Of a stretch of DNA of 64,000 nt, positions 12,190-23,989 are shown in pieces. The notes below the pieces were generated by a model. The model was not told the DNA's origin. It saw only the letters and a list, made by a program, of their open reading frames with translations, and ran no database searches. The DNA is from Manis javanica. Its lineage: Eukaryota; Chordata; Mammalia; Pholidota; Manidae. A program made the translations under genes and the position numbers. The stretch spans positions 188,301,851 to 188,365,850 of the forward strand of contig NC_133156.1 in assembly GCF_040802235.1 (NCBI RefSeq), read 5' to 3'. How positions within the stretch are numbered: the first letter of the stretch is position 1; each line of letters starts with the position of its first letter.

Positions 12190-13077
12190 AGAGGGGCAGA
12201 AGTTGGGGGGCTGTCTGTAACCCTCTTCCTTTGACCTTCTACATTTCCCCTCTTCCCTCCACTCATATCTTTCCTCCAAGCTGTCCACGAAGGAAGTTCT
12301 CTCAAGCAGGGACTTTCTCCTATTTCAAACCCTCTCTACTCTCCTTCCTATCCTCTTACCCCTACCACACATTTCTGCATAGTACCTGCCTCCTACTTTT
12401 CAAAAATGGCAGCCACTGAACCAGCCCCTCAACGTCCTGCTATGACACCACCTGCCATAGAGATATCTCCTTTCCTCCCATCCCTCCGAGATGCGGCCTA
12501 GGGTCTGGGTTCTGGACCCAGCCCTTCCTGCTCTCTCTGGACTCTTATGCTCTAACATGTCTCCTCTCCCCTGTTGACTCAACCATTCTGACACTGAATC
12601 CTCTCCATTTACATTTAAATATACTCAAGTCTCTTTTAAGATAAAACAAAAACTCCCCTTCCTGCTATTATTCTCTTCTGTCCTTCCTAGAGAAACGTTG
12701 CCAGCAGGTTGTTCATACTCTTCCTTTTCATCAGCTCCCCTTGCTCCTCAGCCCCATCACTTCAGCTAAAATGACTAATGACCACTATGTTCCTAAAGCA
12801 AAGGACTCAGTTCTCACCTCTCCTGGCCTGTGTGGGACCTTTCCCTCCTGAAACCCTCCTCCCTTGGCTTCAAGGGCCTGAAGCATTTCCTGTTTTCCTC
12901 CTACTTTTTTGCCTGATCTTTTTCTTCTTTCCAAGCTCATCCTTCTCCACAGAGCCGTTAAATGCTTACATTTTGAGCTTCCCCTTCTCACGCTGTATTC
13001 CATTTCTGCCATCTACATCTATAAGCTCCAATAACCAGGCTCAGGCATTCACTTGCCTACTCAAAATCTCCAGCTGG
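12190..13077 (+). mobile_element. L2 LINE, sense, left part
   Basis: The pyrimidine-rich plus strand follows the L2 ORF2 and 3' region in order. Cues are 'actcaagtctcttttaagataaaacaaaaactcccc' near 12624-12659, 'gaaaccctcctcccttggcttcaagggcc' near 12850-12878, 'ttttcctcctac' near 12893-12904 and 'cttgcctactcaaaatctccagctgg' near 13052-13077. Open frames of 131 and 156 codons at 12024-12419 and 12778-13248 are chance frames in this T/C-rich repeat. The L2 is broken at 13077 by the insertion described next and resumes at 13523. Confidence 0.75.
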
Positions 13078-13537
13078 AAGAGAGGGATGTTCCTCAAAAA
13101 ATTTTGCCCTGTTTCCCTGTCCAGTTGTCCACACATTCAGAGCTTTAGTTATTATTTTTCTCAATACTCTCTGTCTTCTAATCAGATTCTGTTCCCCAAA
13201 AAACAATTATCTGTTCCCTTTTGGCTTCTGATGATCGCAGCACAATAAACTGTACTGTTTTCTATAAAGTGCCCTCAGATTCTGCAAAATAAAGCACAGC
13301 TCATCCTAGAAGCACTTGATTTTTCAACCTACACACACCCTGATTACATTTAACTATATAAGTCATTGTACATTGTAATTTTCTTTCAGTGCTTTTTTAA
13401 CATCTATATTGGAACCTCATCCATTTAACTGACTTGTACAACTGCTGTATGACAGGCACCATGCTGGATCCTCAAGCAAATTAAAGGAATCATCAACCCT
13501 TTAAAAGTCAGAAAAGAAAAAAAAAATCTCCAGCTGG
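13063..13537 (+). mobile_element. Retrotransposed mRNA 3' end (retrocopy) inside L2, with target-site duplication
   Basis: A 445-bp insert (13078-13522) sits between two identical 15-base copies of AAAATCTCCAGCTGG at 13063-13077 and 13523-13537. It ends in an A-rich tail (about 13511-13522), and an ATTAAA polyadenylation hexamer lies at 13480-13485, roughly 25 bases before the tail. L2 sequence continues in register across the insert. These are the marks of L1-mediated retrotransposition of a polyadenylated RNA. The insert body does not look like a SINE or L1 3' end that I know, so it is most likely a 5'-truncated processed pseudogene of some mRNA 3' UTR. The source gene is unknown. Confidence 0.75.
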
Positions 13538-13990
13538 GTTTCTCACAGGCACAAGGCCAAACCCCAGGTCAGGATCTCTCCTCCCAAACTTGGTTCTCTG
13601 CCTCACATTCCTATCTCAGCAAATGATGTCACCATCCACTGGGTTGCTCAGGCCATAAACCTGACATCCTGGATACCTTTCCCTATTTTTCAGTTGCATC
13701 CATTCCTTTAGCCCTGACAATTTTACCTCCTGAAATTTCTCATATCTATTCCCTTCTCTCTATTTCTGTATCCCCCACCCCAGCCCTAGAAGCCTCTTCT
13801 CTCTTCTGGACCATTGCAATAGCTCCCCAGCTGGTCTCCACACCTCTATTCCCAGCCCTCTCTAAGCTTTCTCCACAGCATTGCCAGATCATGTCATCTC
13901 TTGCATAGCGTCCTTTAATGGTATGTTGGGCACAAATTCTGTGTGCTTCTTAAATTCCCTTGGCTACACCCTCTTTCTCTTGATTGGTGT
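13523..13990 (+). mobile_element. L2 LINE, sense, right part
   Basis: It continues the L2 after the insertion: 'aggatctctcctcccaaacttgg', 'ccatccactgggttgctcaggccataaacctgacatcctgg', 'ggaccattgcaatagctccccagctggtctcc', and 'cattgccagatcatgtcatctc' follow L2 order (13574-13900). The end is eroded. Confidence 0.75.
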
Positions 13991-14559
13991 TCCACGCACA
14001 CCTCAATTTCCAGGTTGGATGAAATGCCACACCTCGGGCCTGACCTCTGAGGAGCTGGGTGTTGCTCTCTGGTAGCACAGGAGAGTTAGCTTTCTGTAGA
14101 GTGAAATATGAACAATGGGCAATGGAGGATGGAAGGATACTAGGCAGATAAATTACTCCCCGCTTTTTCCCTACTAAGAATTGCTCTGAAATATGGTTTT
14201 CCTTGTAAGCTTGCTGGAGAAATTCTGTATGTTGAAAGAACACACCTGGTAATTGATCAGCTGTGCTTCTTTGCAGCTGTAGCAATTTGTGACATAGTGA
14301 CGAGAGCGATAACACAGCATTGCATTGCTTCACATCTTTCCTTGCCTCACCTCCCGTTCCTCTCACTCCCACTGTCCTGAGCTTTCACCTCCCAATAAAG
14401 TGCCACTGCTTTAGTCTTGAAGTTAGACTTTGCTTCCTAGAAGTATAAGGGAAAAGACAAGCAGTTAGGATGGAGACCCAAATATTTATCCAAGATTTTG
14501 CAGGGATTGGTTTCTGTCTACTTCTTTACGCTCTCTTATCTTGTACCACTTCCTCATGA
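13991..14559. other. No gene recognised
   Basis: An antisense open frame of 140 codons (13950-14372) overlaps the end of the L2 and shows no domain. The AATAAA at about 14393 has no associated transcript feature. Confidence 0.45.
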
Positions 14560-14940
14560 ATTTTCTCCCTCCAGCTACAGTAGAGAGTTCTTTATTCATG
14601 CCAAGTCCTTGCATGACAGAAGGTCTATCTGGAAAATTCTTCCTCTCCTCCCCCACCCTGGCTTCACCTAACTCCTTTTCCAGCAGATATGTTTCCATGT
14701 CACTTTCTTCCAAAGGAAATCTCAGTGGCCCTCTTCCTGCTTCTTTTCCCCCTCTTTCCTAAGTTTCCTTTGCTAGGGACTCTTGCTGATCTAGTCAGGG
14801 TTGGCGTAGTGGCCGCCCCCTCTCTGCACTGACTGTAAACTCCACGAGAGCAGGACAGCTTCTGCTTTGGCTCTCCTTTGCATCCCTAGCAGAGGACACT
14901 TGACAAGCATACACAGAATAAATGAACTCATCATATTCAA
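14560..14940 (+). mobile_element. L2 LINE 3' end, sense
   Basis: The tail order is typical: 'ggaaaattcttcctctcctcc', 'ctgactgtaaactccacgagagcagg', 'acacttgacaagcatacacagaataaatgaactcatc'. It could be the distal part of the same L2 that starts at 12.2 kb. Confidence 0.65.
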
Positions 14941-14969
14941 GTGTGTCAGTACAAGTAAACAAAGTATCT

Positions 14970-15085
14970 AGCACTCGTTTTATAGCTAGAGAAGCTAAGT
15001 TTAAAAAGATTAAGGAATTCATTCAAGCTAGCTAATCAGTGATATAGAGCTCAGTTGTACCTTCAATCCTCTTTTTCAATTAAGC
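14970..15085 (-). mobile_element. MIR SINE fragment, antisense
   Basis: 'ctagagaagctaagtttaaaaagattaaggaattcattcaagctagctaatcagtgatatagagctcag' follows the reverse MIR core, heavily diverged. Confidence 0.45.
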
Positions 15086-15099
15086 GTCATCCTGAATTC

Positions 15100-15640
15100 T
15101 GAAAAAAACAGATAAGAGACAGATCAGTGCAATGGAATCCAGAAACCAGAAATAGATCTAAATACCTGCTTCAACTTGTGAAAAGTACTTGCTCTCATTC
15201 GTAATAAAACAAATGCAAATTAAAAATATGAGGTGGTATTTTCTACCTTTCCAACTGGCAAAATTCACAAAATTTGGTAATTTCCTCTCTTGGTGAGGGC
15301 ACTCAATAGTAAAGTGCCAAATACAGCATATATATGAATGTTTATGGAGTATGTTAGGTTGTCTTCCTTCATGGAGGATAACTTGACAATAGCTGTTTGA
15401 TTGCAATGGGTACCAAATCACAAAAGCACATGCTCTCTGCAATTCAACCCAGCATTTCAACTTTTAGGTATTTATCTTACAGCTGTATTTGCCTAGCTGG
15501 AAAATAGAGAATGTACAGTTATTCATTATGGCATTATTTGTAACAGCAAAAGATTTAATGTACACCATTTAAAGATGAAGTAAATTATGGGATTTTCATA
15601 CAAAGAAATAGTTGTTAAAAAAAGAGTGAGGTGGTTCAAT
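15100..15640 (+). mobile_element. Old L1 ORF2 fragment, sense
   Basis: The order of 'aaacaaatgcaaattaaaaatatgaggtggtattt', 'aacccagcatttcaacttttaggtatttatc' and 'catacaaagaaatagttgttaaaa' matches the L1M ORF2 3' region. The frame is fully degraded. A degenerate 'attcctata' patch follows at 15640-15720. Confidence 0.65.
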
Positions 15641-15799
15641 TCTATTGAATTCTGTATTCCTATATATAGACTATTCCATATTCCTACTGTAGGAATATTC
15701 CGTATTCCTATATAATCCCTATTTTTCTTTATACTAATATGAAACTCCTTCCACAATAAAGAGATTTTTTTAATAAGTAAACTCTTTTTTATAAGTAAA

Positions 15800-16185
15800 A
15801 AATGAAACTACACAGTAATTATACAGCATGCCACCATATGGGCTAAAAGTAAGGAAAAACTAACAGAAATAGACTCATAAACACAGAGAAGAGACTGGTG
15901 GTTGCCATAGGGAAAGGGAATGGTGGGATGGGTGAAACAGGTGAAGGGGACAAAGAGATACAGACTTCCAATTATAAAGTAGATTAGTCCTGGGGATGGA
16001 CAGACAGCATGGGGAATACAGTCAATACTATTGTAGTATCTCTGTATGATGAGAGACAGTAACTGTACTTTTCATGGTGTTTAGTGATGTATGTAATTTT
16101 CAAATCACTATGTTGTACACCTGAAACCAATATAATATTGTATATAAACTATATTTTAATAAAAAATAAAATGAAATAACAAAAG
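15800..16185 (+). mobile_element. L1 3' UTR with A/T-rich tail, sense
   Basis: 'gactcataaacacagagaagagactggtggttgccatagggaaaggg' (about 15871-15919) and 'tgttgtacacctgaaaccaatataatattgtat' (about 16110-16142) are characteristic L1 3' UTR words. The copy ends at about 16145-16185 in an AATAAAAAATAAAATGAAAT-type tail. Confidence 0.8.
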
Positions 16186-17144
16186 CACAAATAAAGCCAA
16201 CTGGATTGTAAACCAAACTCAGTGAGAGCCGTGTCCTCATATGTTCGTCTTTCTTACATTATATATAAAGTACTCAATTAATTTTTTTCTTAATTTCATT
16301 ACAAAAAAATCTCCTGAGTGATAAGGGACTGGGGGGAAAAAGGAAAAATAGATGTGTAATCATTGTTTATCCTCATTTGCTAATTGGGTGAAATTTTATC
16401 AAAGAAGAAAGTGAAATCAGTATGATGGTTTTATATCATCTGGATTTTTTGTTATTCTCCATGAATTAGTTAGCTATCCCTGGGCATGGAAGAGTTGTGT
16501 GTTCTTGACTGCATTAACTCCTTTCTACCTCAGCTAGAAAAGAAAAGATACTCAATAAAGCTTTACCCAAAGCTTATTCAGATTGGGTCTGTTATTTGCA
16601 TGCCCTCACTACTGGATTAACCTGATTTCTCACTCACATACCACATCAGGGAAATCAAATGAAAAGATGCTTATGAATTGGCATAGTGCTTTGCTCATGC
16701 CAAAGAAACTGGTATAATTTGATGAAATCTGGGTTTCATATCACTGCCTCCATGTTCTTTTAGAAGATATATGACTATGTAGCTTAGACCTGAGAAGTAA
16801 TAACTGAAATATGACTTTTGCCAAAGTAAACATCTGCATATTTTCCTGTCAAAATGCTCTGTGTGTGCTCACTGTGCCTCAGTGGGGATGTTACTGCCAC
16901 AGAGACACTCATGTTATATTTCCCTTGAAGCGAAGGTGTTTTTCTAAATAGTATTCAAGTGTGTCAGTACAAAAGATATTTCCTAATGTGACAAAGACCC
17001 AGTGATACTTATAACTTCAGGAACCTGTTGTTTTCTTATTGTGAAATCATTATATTAAAGGCAGTAAGAATCTTTTCCACTCACCAGATTAGGCCATGGT
17101 CTCTTTGCAGGACTAGCCTTGACCCTTTGGCTTCATCTCAGTTA
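16186..17144. other. No gene or clear repeat recognised
   Basis: This is AT-rich unique-looking sequence. A 21-base string (16952-16972) is identical to 14934-14954; see findings. Confidence 0.5.
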
Positions 17145-17232
17145 CATGGATAGATAGGTAGATAGAAAGATTCATGTGTACATACATATATAGAAGACAG
17201 AGACCTCAGTAGATACATAGATAGATAGAACA
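17145..17232. repeat. Degenerate (GATA)n tract
   Basis: Two clusters of GATA-like units (about 17151-17168 and 17211-17230) are separated by mixed sequence. The tract is imperfect and probably stable. Confidence 0.75.
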
Positions 17233-17611
17233 TTGCCTTAACTAAGGAGAGGTATGGGGTGAAGACCACATTTCCCAGCCTCTCTTGCAGCTAGATGTGG
17301 CTGAGTAGTGTGTAAATGATATTGTTGTATGGGTATTGTTGTATGGGCTTCTTAAAAGGAGCTGAATCTGCTTGGATGAGCCCCTTTCTCATCCTTTTGG
17401 GTTTGATGGCCTGTGTTAGAATGCCACTGAGATTTGGAGTTGAGTCTTAAGACTTGGTCCTTATCCTTGAGGCATTTACAATGAATCAAGCATAAGAAGT
17501 ATAAAACTGCTGGAATTCAGAAGAAAAGGGAATATCAAGTGATGGAAAACCTGAAGTCTTCACAAAGAGGATACAATCTAAGCTGTCCTTTAAAGAACGA
17601 ATTATAGAAAT
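17233..17611. other. Unassigned, possibly repeat-derived
   Basis: 'accacatttcccagcctctcttgcagctagatgtgg' (about 17267-17302) is a phrase I associate with dispersed mammalian repeats, but I cannot assign the family. A short direct duplication of 'attgttgtatggg' lies at about 17321 and 17336. Confidence 0.35.
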
Positions 17612-17865
17612 AATAACTCAGATTTATTGAGGACTTACCATGTTCTAGGCAGTGTATGAAATGTTTTATGGCCATTATCTCATTTATTCATACGACAATC
17701 CTGGGAGGCAGATACTAGGTTCATCCCTATTTTATAGTTGAAGGAACCGAGGGGCAAAGAGGTTAAGCAACTTATCCAAGATTAGAGAGCTAGTCGGTGG
17801 CTGAGCCGAGGTCTGACCCTCAGCCCTTCTGATGTTCCTAAAGCTCAACCTCAGTGTTTGACTTC
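17612..17865 (-). mobile_element. MIR SINE, antisense, nearly complete
   Basis: The order 'tttattgaggacttaccatgttctaggcag', 'cattatctcatttattcat', 'gaggcagatactagg', 'gaggttaagcaacttatccaag', 'ctagtcggtggctgagccgagg' spans most of a reverse-complement MIR. Confidence 0.8.
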
Positions 17866-17984
17866 CCAGGCCCAAAATGGATGGAGAGTTGGGAAGAAAA
17901 GTATAAGCTGCTCACTGTGATCACAAAGTCCAAGAGTGGTCAGGGCAGGTAATTCAGTCCAAACTGGTTGTTAGGCAGAATGTA

Positions 17985-18125
17985 GGCCAGTGTTTCCTAA
18001 AGTATGTTAGCATATATGGCAGAACATCAGACTTTTGAGATGTTCTGCAAAGAAAAAAAAATGAAAAGATTTACATACATGCTAACATATAAGGCCCTGA
18101 GAAAGCTTATGGTAAAGAATCATGC
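17985..18125. mobile_element. hAT-type MITE remnant
   Basis: 'ccagtgtttcctaaagtatgtt' and 'gacttttgagatgttctgcaaag' resemble a common non-autonomous hAT element. The 'atgctaacatata' block near 18079 echoes the 'gttagcatatatgg' block near 18007 in inverted form, consistent with terminal inverted repeats. Family not fixed. Confidence 0.4.
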
Positions 18126-18129
18126 TTAA

Positions 18130-18560
18130 TTTACTTTTATTAAAGCTAGGCATTCTCAAACTTGTTTAACTATAGAACTTAATGTTTTTTACTTTGCATT
18201 ATAAAAATTATTGAATATAAATAAAAGACTATAAGAACATTCATATGCTCACTACCCACCTTCAACAACGAGCACCAGCCTGTCCTACTTGTTTCATCTG
18301 TGCCCATCTATGCCTTTCTTTTTTGCTGAAGTATTTGAAAGGAAATTCCAGACAGAATACTATTGAACTCTTAAGTACTTTAGTGTGCATCTCCAAAACA
18401 GGGGAGATTTTCTTACATAAAGTGTCATTATCACACCTGACCAGATTAAAATATTTTAATAAAATGTAATACCCAGTTCAAGTTCAATATCCCTGATTTT
18501 CTAAAAAAATCAGAGCCCTTTTTTTTTTAGTAAACACCAGTGGACAGCCTGCTTATTATA
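18130..18560 (-). mobile_element. Old L1 3' region, antisense
   Basis: 'cactacccaccttcaacaacgagcaccagcc', 'tttcttttttgctgaagtatttgaaaggaaattccagac' and 'gtgtcattatcacacctgaccagattaaa' follow an old L1 3' UTR in reverse. The same family recurs near 62790-63060. Confidence 0.65.
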
Positions 18561-20829
18561 TTGATTTGGTTTTACAAACAAGTGCCAGCACCAAGTCATC
18601 ACAAGTTGGAAAGATGTACAGTAGTTGATAGTTCTTTTCTAGGACACTATTAAAGAGTTAAAACCCTTTTAATAATTCAGCCTGAAAAATACAGGATGGT
18701 GAATGCTCAGTCCTTCGCTGTTGAGGCATCTCTTGGCTGATGAAGAAACGAATTGCTGGATTCTACCACTTTTTTCCCCCTTACTTTCCAAATAGATACA
18801 AAACAAAATCCTTTTAGCATCCCAGGAAAACATAGTCTGAATAACACGTTTTGCAAAGCCTTGATTTAGACAAAGTAACCATTTGAAAGAAGGCATCACT
18901 TTATTTGACTGTTCTGGTATTTAGTAGCTATATTGGACTCTGATTATTTAGCTCTTTCTTAAAGTCATCCCATTCTAAAAGGAAGGACTTTGAAATCAGT
19001 CCGGTTGTGACTCCTAGTCCATCTGTGATATTAACACACACACGCAAATATTGCAAAAAACTTAAAACAGAGAAGCATGCTTGTAAAGTTAAAATCAGGT
19101 CAAAACCATCTAAAGCAAGTGACTAGGTTATGTAAGACCTATTTGAAGGAGATGAATCTAAAAGAAATGCTTGTAGTACAGACATGCAATGTGACAAGGC
19201 CATAAAACAGGCAGCAAAACAGCAACCGAGTTTCCCAATCTAACGATAGTGGTTAAAATAAACACCATGCCAGTACCCTGCTAACAGTTATCTTCTAAAT
19301 TAAAGAACAATAGAAATGATTTCATTAATTGATGCTCCAATGGACAGCTAAATATTTATAGACCCCACAAGTACTGTATTCAAAATTTACAGTAGCAAAG
19401 CAGCCTGCAGCAACCAAAACACTAATTTGAGTCTTAGGAACTCAAGGTTATTAACCCAAATATCTTCTTGCTTTGTACAAAACTAATTGCTAGGCCAGGG
19501 AATGCAATTTCTGAGACAATTACCAGGAATGGGGGCTTTAATGACTTTGTTTTAATGTCTTGCATAAATAAATAGTAGCTGCCTAACCCAGGATGCTGGG
19601 TGAGTTCCCTTCCTTGGGTCAGAGTTAATCAAATGCATTTGTCACCAAGTGCCCAGGTGATTCTTTACCTGAAGTTGGGCCTCTGCACATTTGAAATTTG
19701 AAATTTGTGTTCCTGAAGCAGTATACATACTCAGGCCAATATCAGATGTGTTGATACATTATCAACCGGAAAGTGGCGTGAAGGAAAACAAACACAAGCA
19801 TAAGCCACCAAACAGTGAAATATATGTCTGTCACCAAAGCCCAACGTAGCCATTTGCTGGTTTGACATTGCCAGCAAAACTCCAGTCAGCTTCAGGATTA
19901 GCTAGGAAAGGGGTGGGGGACACTTGGCAGTTATGTGGTATGCTTCCTGCCGGGAGCCAGGCAACCCTCCCCACATATCTCAGGGCATCAGCAGGTGTGG
20001 TCCAGTGAATTGCTGAAGGACAGGCTGGACAAAGAAGAGTCAAGACTGAGAAGCAAATTGTCTTCCTGGATTAGACAGACTTTAGGGAGACATAGCCAGC
20101 TGAAGGGGCAGCCAAGGTAGACCTTGGCATCTAGAGGGTGTATGGTGACAGGCCAACTTTGGTAGTGCCAGCAAGGAGCATGCATTAGGCAGCTCCAAGC
20201 AGAGCAATGGAGGTGGCCCAACAGACAGCAAAGTATGGCAAACAATAATCCTGGAGTTGGTGATATTAGAAATCCAGTCATCTATCTACAGAGGGCAGGT
20301 AGGCCAGTAGGAACCAGGACCCAGGTGTAGGCTCTAGGGAGGTTCAGAGGCAGGTTGAGACCCAGATTATCAGAAAAAGTCAGAAGCCCAGTGTTTAATT
20401 TGGAGCATAAACTGGGTATAGCTGGCGTAAAAAAGATTCCCAACATAACATGGCCTAAATAATGTAGAATTTCACTCCCTCTCATGCACCAGTGCAAAAC
20501 AGGAAGGACTCCCGGCATGGTGACAAGATCCAGGAGCCTAGAACCCAGCCTCTGCTCATAGCTTCCATTTTGGGCCTAAGATGATGCTCCTCTTGGTTTA
20601 CAGCTGATTTGGCAGCACTGTGCTGCAGTTCCAGCCCATGGGGAGAGGAAAAGAGAGCATGGAGGGCAAGAAACTTTATTTTGGAACTGAGGAAGCAGAA
20701 GTTACACAAACCACGTCTACTCATTGGCCAAACTTAGTCATACGGCTATTCCCAATTGTAAGAGAAACCTGGAAATGTTGTCTCTACCTATGTGGTCAGG
20801 TGTCTAACTAAAATTCAGGGAGGAGAGTT
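18561..20829. other. Repeat-poor stretch, no gene recognised
   Basis: More than 2 kb lacks recognisable repeats. About 19000-19600 is AT-rich with even composition, as often seen in conserved non-coding DNA, but conservation cannot be judged here. Short antisense frames at 19831-20518 show no domain. Confidence 0.45.
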
Positions 20830-21300
20830 GTATTAGTTTCCAGTGGCTGCTATAACGAGTTACCAAAAACTTGGTGACTTACAACAACAGAAATTTATCC
20901 TCTTATAGTTCTGGAGGCCAGAAGTCCAAAATCGTAGCCTTAGGCTGAAATCAAGGTGTTGTGAGGGCTACACTCCCTCTGGAAGCTCTAGGGGAGAATC
21001 TGTTCCTTGCCTCTTTCAGTTTCTGACAGCTGCGGCATTCTGTGATTTTAGGCCCAGTCACTGCAATCCCTGCTTCGCCAGTCACATTACATGCTCTTCC
21101 ATCTGGGCGAAAGTGCCCTCTTGCTCTCAGAAAGATACAAATGATTGCATTTTTAAAGTCTGTCCAAATAACCGAGATCCTTAATCATATCTGCAAAAAT
21201 CTCTTTTCCAAATAAGGTAACATTTACAGGTTCCAGGGATTAGGATGTAACATGGGGGAGCGGGAGGAGGGGCGGGCATGGGCATTATATATCCTATTTC
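20830..21300 (-). mobile_element. MaLR-type LTR (MLT1-like), antisense
   Basis: It starts 'gtattagtttccagtggctgctataacgagtta' (20831-20863) and continues 'acagaaatttatcc', 'agttctggaggccagaagtcc', 'gctctaggggagaatctgttccttgcctctt', and 'aataaggtaacatttacaggttccagggattagg', the reverse of a MaLR LTR. This copy is better preserved than the one at 1300-1765. It is non-coding. Confidence 0.75.
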
Positions 21301-21779
21301 AGGGTTACTCAGTTACTAAGAGGAAGAAGGAGAGAATGGGCTCTGAAACACCCAGAAATCAGAATTAGGAAACTTCACTTAATGCAGCAAGTGTCACTCA
21401 ATGTGAGTACCAAAGAACTCTTCTGCAATTCTCCAGATCTTTCCCAGTTGAGTTCTAGATTGGACTGAGGTTTGAGCTGGGAGTGCCATGGCTGGAAATC
21501 CCCTGGCTGGGGCCTTAGCTCTGGGGAAAGGAAGGCCACGAAGCAAAGAAAGCAGGTGGCCAGGGATATGGGCCTGATAAACAGTATCACCCACAGCGAT
21601 AAAGCTCATGAGGGTTATCCAAGGACACTCATAAGGTTCTTGGACCATTAACTACTGAGGCCTTGGCAAAGCCCTTTTCGCAGATCACAGACTTTTAGGA
21701 CAGAGAATGCCCCCACCTACATCCTTTACCCTCCTTATCACCTCCCCCACCCCTGGCAAAACACCCACAGATGCTTGTT
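21301..21779. other. No gene or clear repeat recognised
   Basis: Only short antisense frames of 71-84 codons are present, without recognisable homology. Confidence 0.45.
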
Positions 21780-21990
21780 AGTGAAATGGCGAAATCCCCT
21801 TTCACCCACTTCCCCAATTCCTCTCCCCAGAATTAACCACCTTTAACAGTTTGATTCTTCTTGATCCTTCCTGTTCTCTTTATGTGTTTACAAACACACA
21901 CACAGTGGTTCCTTTTCACATAAGTAGGATTGTGCCATACATGTGTTTTACTCATTCACCTAATAATATATCATAGACATCATTGTTTGT
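21780..21990 (-). mobile_element. Old L1 3' fragment, probable
   Basis: 'cacataagtaggattgtgccatacatgtgttttactcattcacctaataatatatcatagacatc' (21918-21982, in pieces) resembles antisense L1 3' sequence. The assignment is weak. Confidence 0.4.
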
Positions 21991-21994
21991 CAGT

Positions 21995-22230
21995 AACAAT
22001 AATGAATTTAGTGATCATGGTATGCCTGGCAAGATGCTGAGCACATTCCATGTTTTTTATTTCATGTCACTCTCACAACCACCTTATTAGGTAGGGCCCT
22101 ACTGTTTTCCTCTCTTAAAAATGACAAACTGTTACGGGAGCTGAAGTGATTTGCCAAGGTCACACAATTGGTGAGTGGCTGAGCTAGGATTTGTACCCAG
22201 ATTGCCACTGCCTGGACCTCAGTCCTTGGT
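21995..22230 (-). mobile_element. MIR SINE, antisense
   Basis: 'tgcctggcaagatgctgagcac', 'accttattaggtaggg', 'gatttgccaaggtcacacaattggtgagtggctgagctaggatttgtacccag' follow the reverse MIR order over almost its full length. Confidence 0.8.
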
Positions 22231-23469
22231 GGCATCCTTAGCTACAAGGGTTCTGCCGTAGACATCCTCATAAGTCTCGCCACAGCTCTTCCACTGGGAA
22301 CCGTGTCAGCTCTTGCACCAGATAAGCTTAAGTTTTGCATCACCACCTCTTAGCTTTCCCTGGAAACAGACGTGGTCTCCCTGGTTACGGGACTGCTGGC
22401 TGTCTTGTAGAGACTTGGCTCCAGCTGCCAAAGTTGGCTTGTGATGGGAAGGAGCACAATTCCATTCCATTCCAGCAGTTGCACCTCCCTGGTCCTGACC
22501 CCTCCACTAACCTTCTTCCTGTCTCCAAATTTGTTCTCTTGAGCCCTGGTAGGCTTGGCCTACCATCCGCAACCCCTGCTCAGATAAGCTGGCCTTGCCT
22601 GGCACCTTCTGCCTGAAAAGCTACAGTCTTAAATGGCGGTTTCTGACTATCCCCTGGGGCTGCAATGTGGGCACTGCTCCCCTCTGATGCTTCAGCAAAA
22701 GAAAGTCTTTGTAATCGTCAGTGGCCAGCGTCAACCTTTCCTCCTGGGTCTCCCTGTTGGCTGGGAGGAGGCAGCAAGGGCCTGGTACCAGGGAGATCTC
22801 TGCTCTCCTCTGGGCCTTTGCCATGGAAACAGATGCCATAGAGGGGCTACATCCCCCTTCCTGTGTCTTCACTTCCAGGTGTTCACCTTCTAGGGGGCTT
22901 TGCTTTGTCATTCTCACTTTCCCTTTTGCCAGCCTTCCTACTATTAAAGCCTCTCTCATGCACGTGCAGATGACAATGGCTGATAATGTGGACTCTAAGC
23001 CCATGTCTCTTCACGGAGAACAGGACTCTATGGTGAGGTGAGTGGACCCTGCTGTTCAACACAGACACGGATGCTGGTGGTTGCTCGCAGGGCAGGGGGG
23101 TATTCTCTTCAGACAATTTGTGGCTGATGGGTCTGATGCTGGACCTTTAGTTGCTCAGGACAAAAATGAATGGCTCAGAAGTGCCAGGATAAAGGCCCCA
23201 GGTAGCCTAGCTCTCCTTTGGCACAGCTATTTCTGGGGAGCCCCGTTCATGGGCACCCTTGCTGTGGCTGACCTGCGTGTCTGTCAGGTTGCAGGGTTCA
23301 TTCCTGGATCTAGGTGCCTTAGGCCCTGCCAACTGGAAGGCAGAGAAAGCAGATAAAGCAAAGTGGTTGCCACAGTGCTGGCCACAGAGACACCACAGTG
23401 TCAGGACGAAGCCCAGGCAGAGAGAGGGTCCAGGTGCTTCCTCACAGGCCTCTTGGCCTTCCACCTGCT
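22231..23469. other. GC-richer stretch, no gene recognised
   Basis: Overlapping frames of 80-127 codons occur on both strands (for example 22621-23004 minus and 22721-23041 plus). They overlap each other, lack recognisable domains and lack a convincing exon context, so I treat them as chance frames. Confidence 0.45.
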
Positions 23470-23570
23470 CTACCCCAGACCTGATAAATCCTGATGTCTG
23501 GCGCAGGGCCCACAGTGTGTTTTAACAAGCCCCCAGACAAGTTGGGTGCAGTCCCAGGTCTGAGAGCCAT
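23470..23570. mobile_element. MER5-like hAT MITE fragment
   Basis: 'tgtgttttaacaagcccccagacaagttgggtgcagtcccaggtctgagagcc' (about 23516-23568) matches one half of the common MER5-type element. Only part is present. Confidence 0.5.
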
Positions 23571-23989
23571 TTTCCTGTGGCTCCTTCTCATTCTCTCTCC
23601 CTAGGTGGAAACAGGTACACTTCCCTCACAGGACTACGGGAATTGTGATGTGTCACTTTAGACAAGGTGGTCAACCGCGTTAGCCCATGCCCAGCTCTGC
23701 CTGGGGCATGAACCAAACTTTTCTGTACTCTGTATGAGAAGCCAGGTGTCTACCAAAGATAAGAAGGAAGAAAGCTCTAAGTGTTGCCTCTCTCAGGGGT
23801 GCTGTTGTTTTACGAGGCCATGAAAACTAACAATGGAATCTCAGGCTTTTGGTGGGGAGGTATTTAAGGCAAACAAGCACAATTTTCCTGGCTGTCTTGA
23901 AACCATCGTGTTGAGAGGGTCCCCTTTGTGCCACTCATGCTGAAGTCAGACTTCTGGTCACCACAACCTTCTAGAACTCCGATGGCACT
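23571..23989. other. No gene or clear repeat recognised
   Basis: This is unique-looking sequence between a hAT fragment and an antisense L2. Confidence 0.4.

Noticed and set aside
12024..13248. 131- and 156-codon plus-strand frames
   Set aside because: They lie largely or wholly in L2 pyrimidine-rich sequence, and the second runs into the retrocopy insertion.
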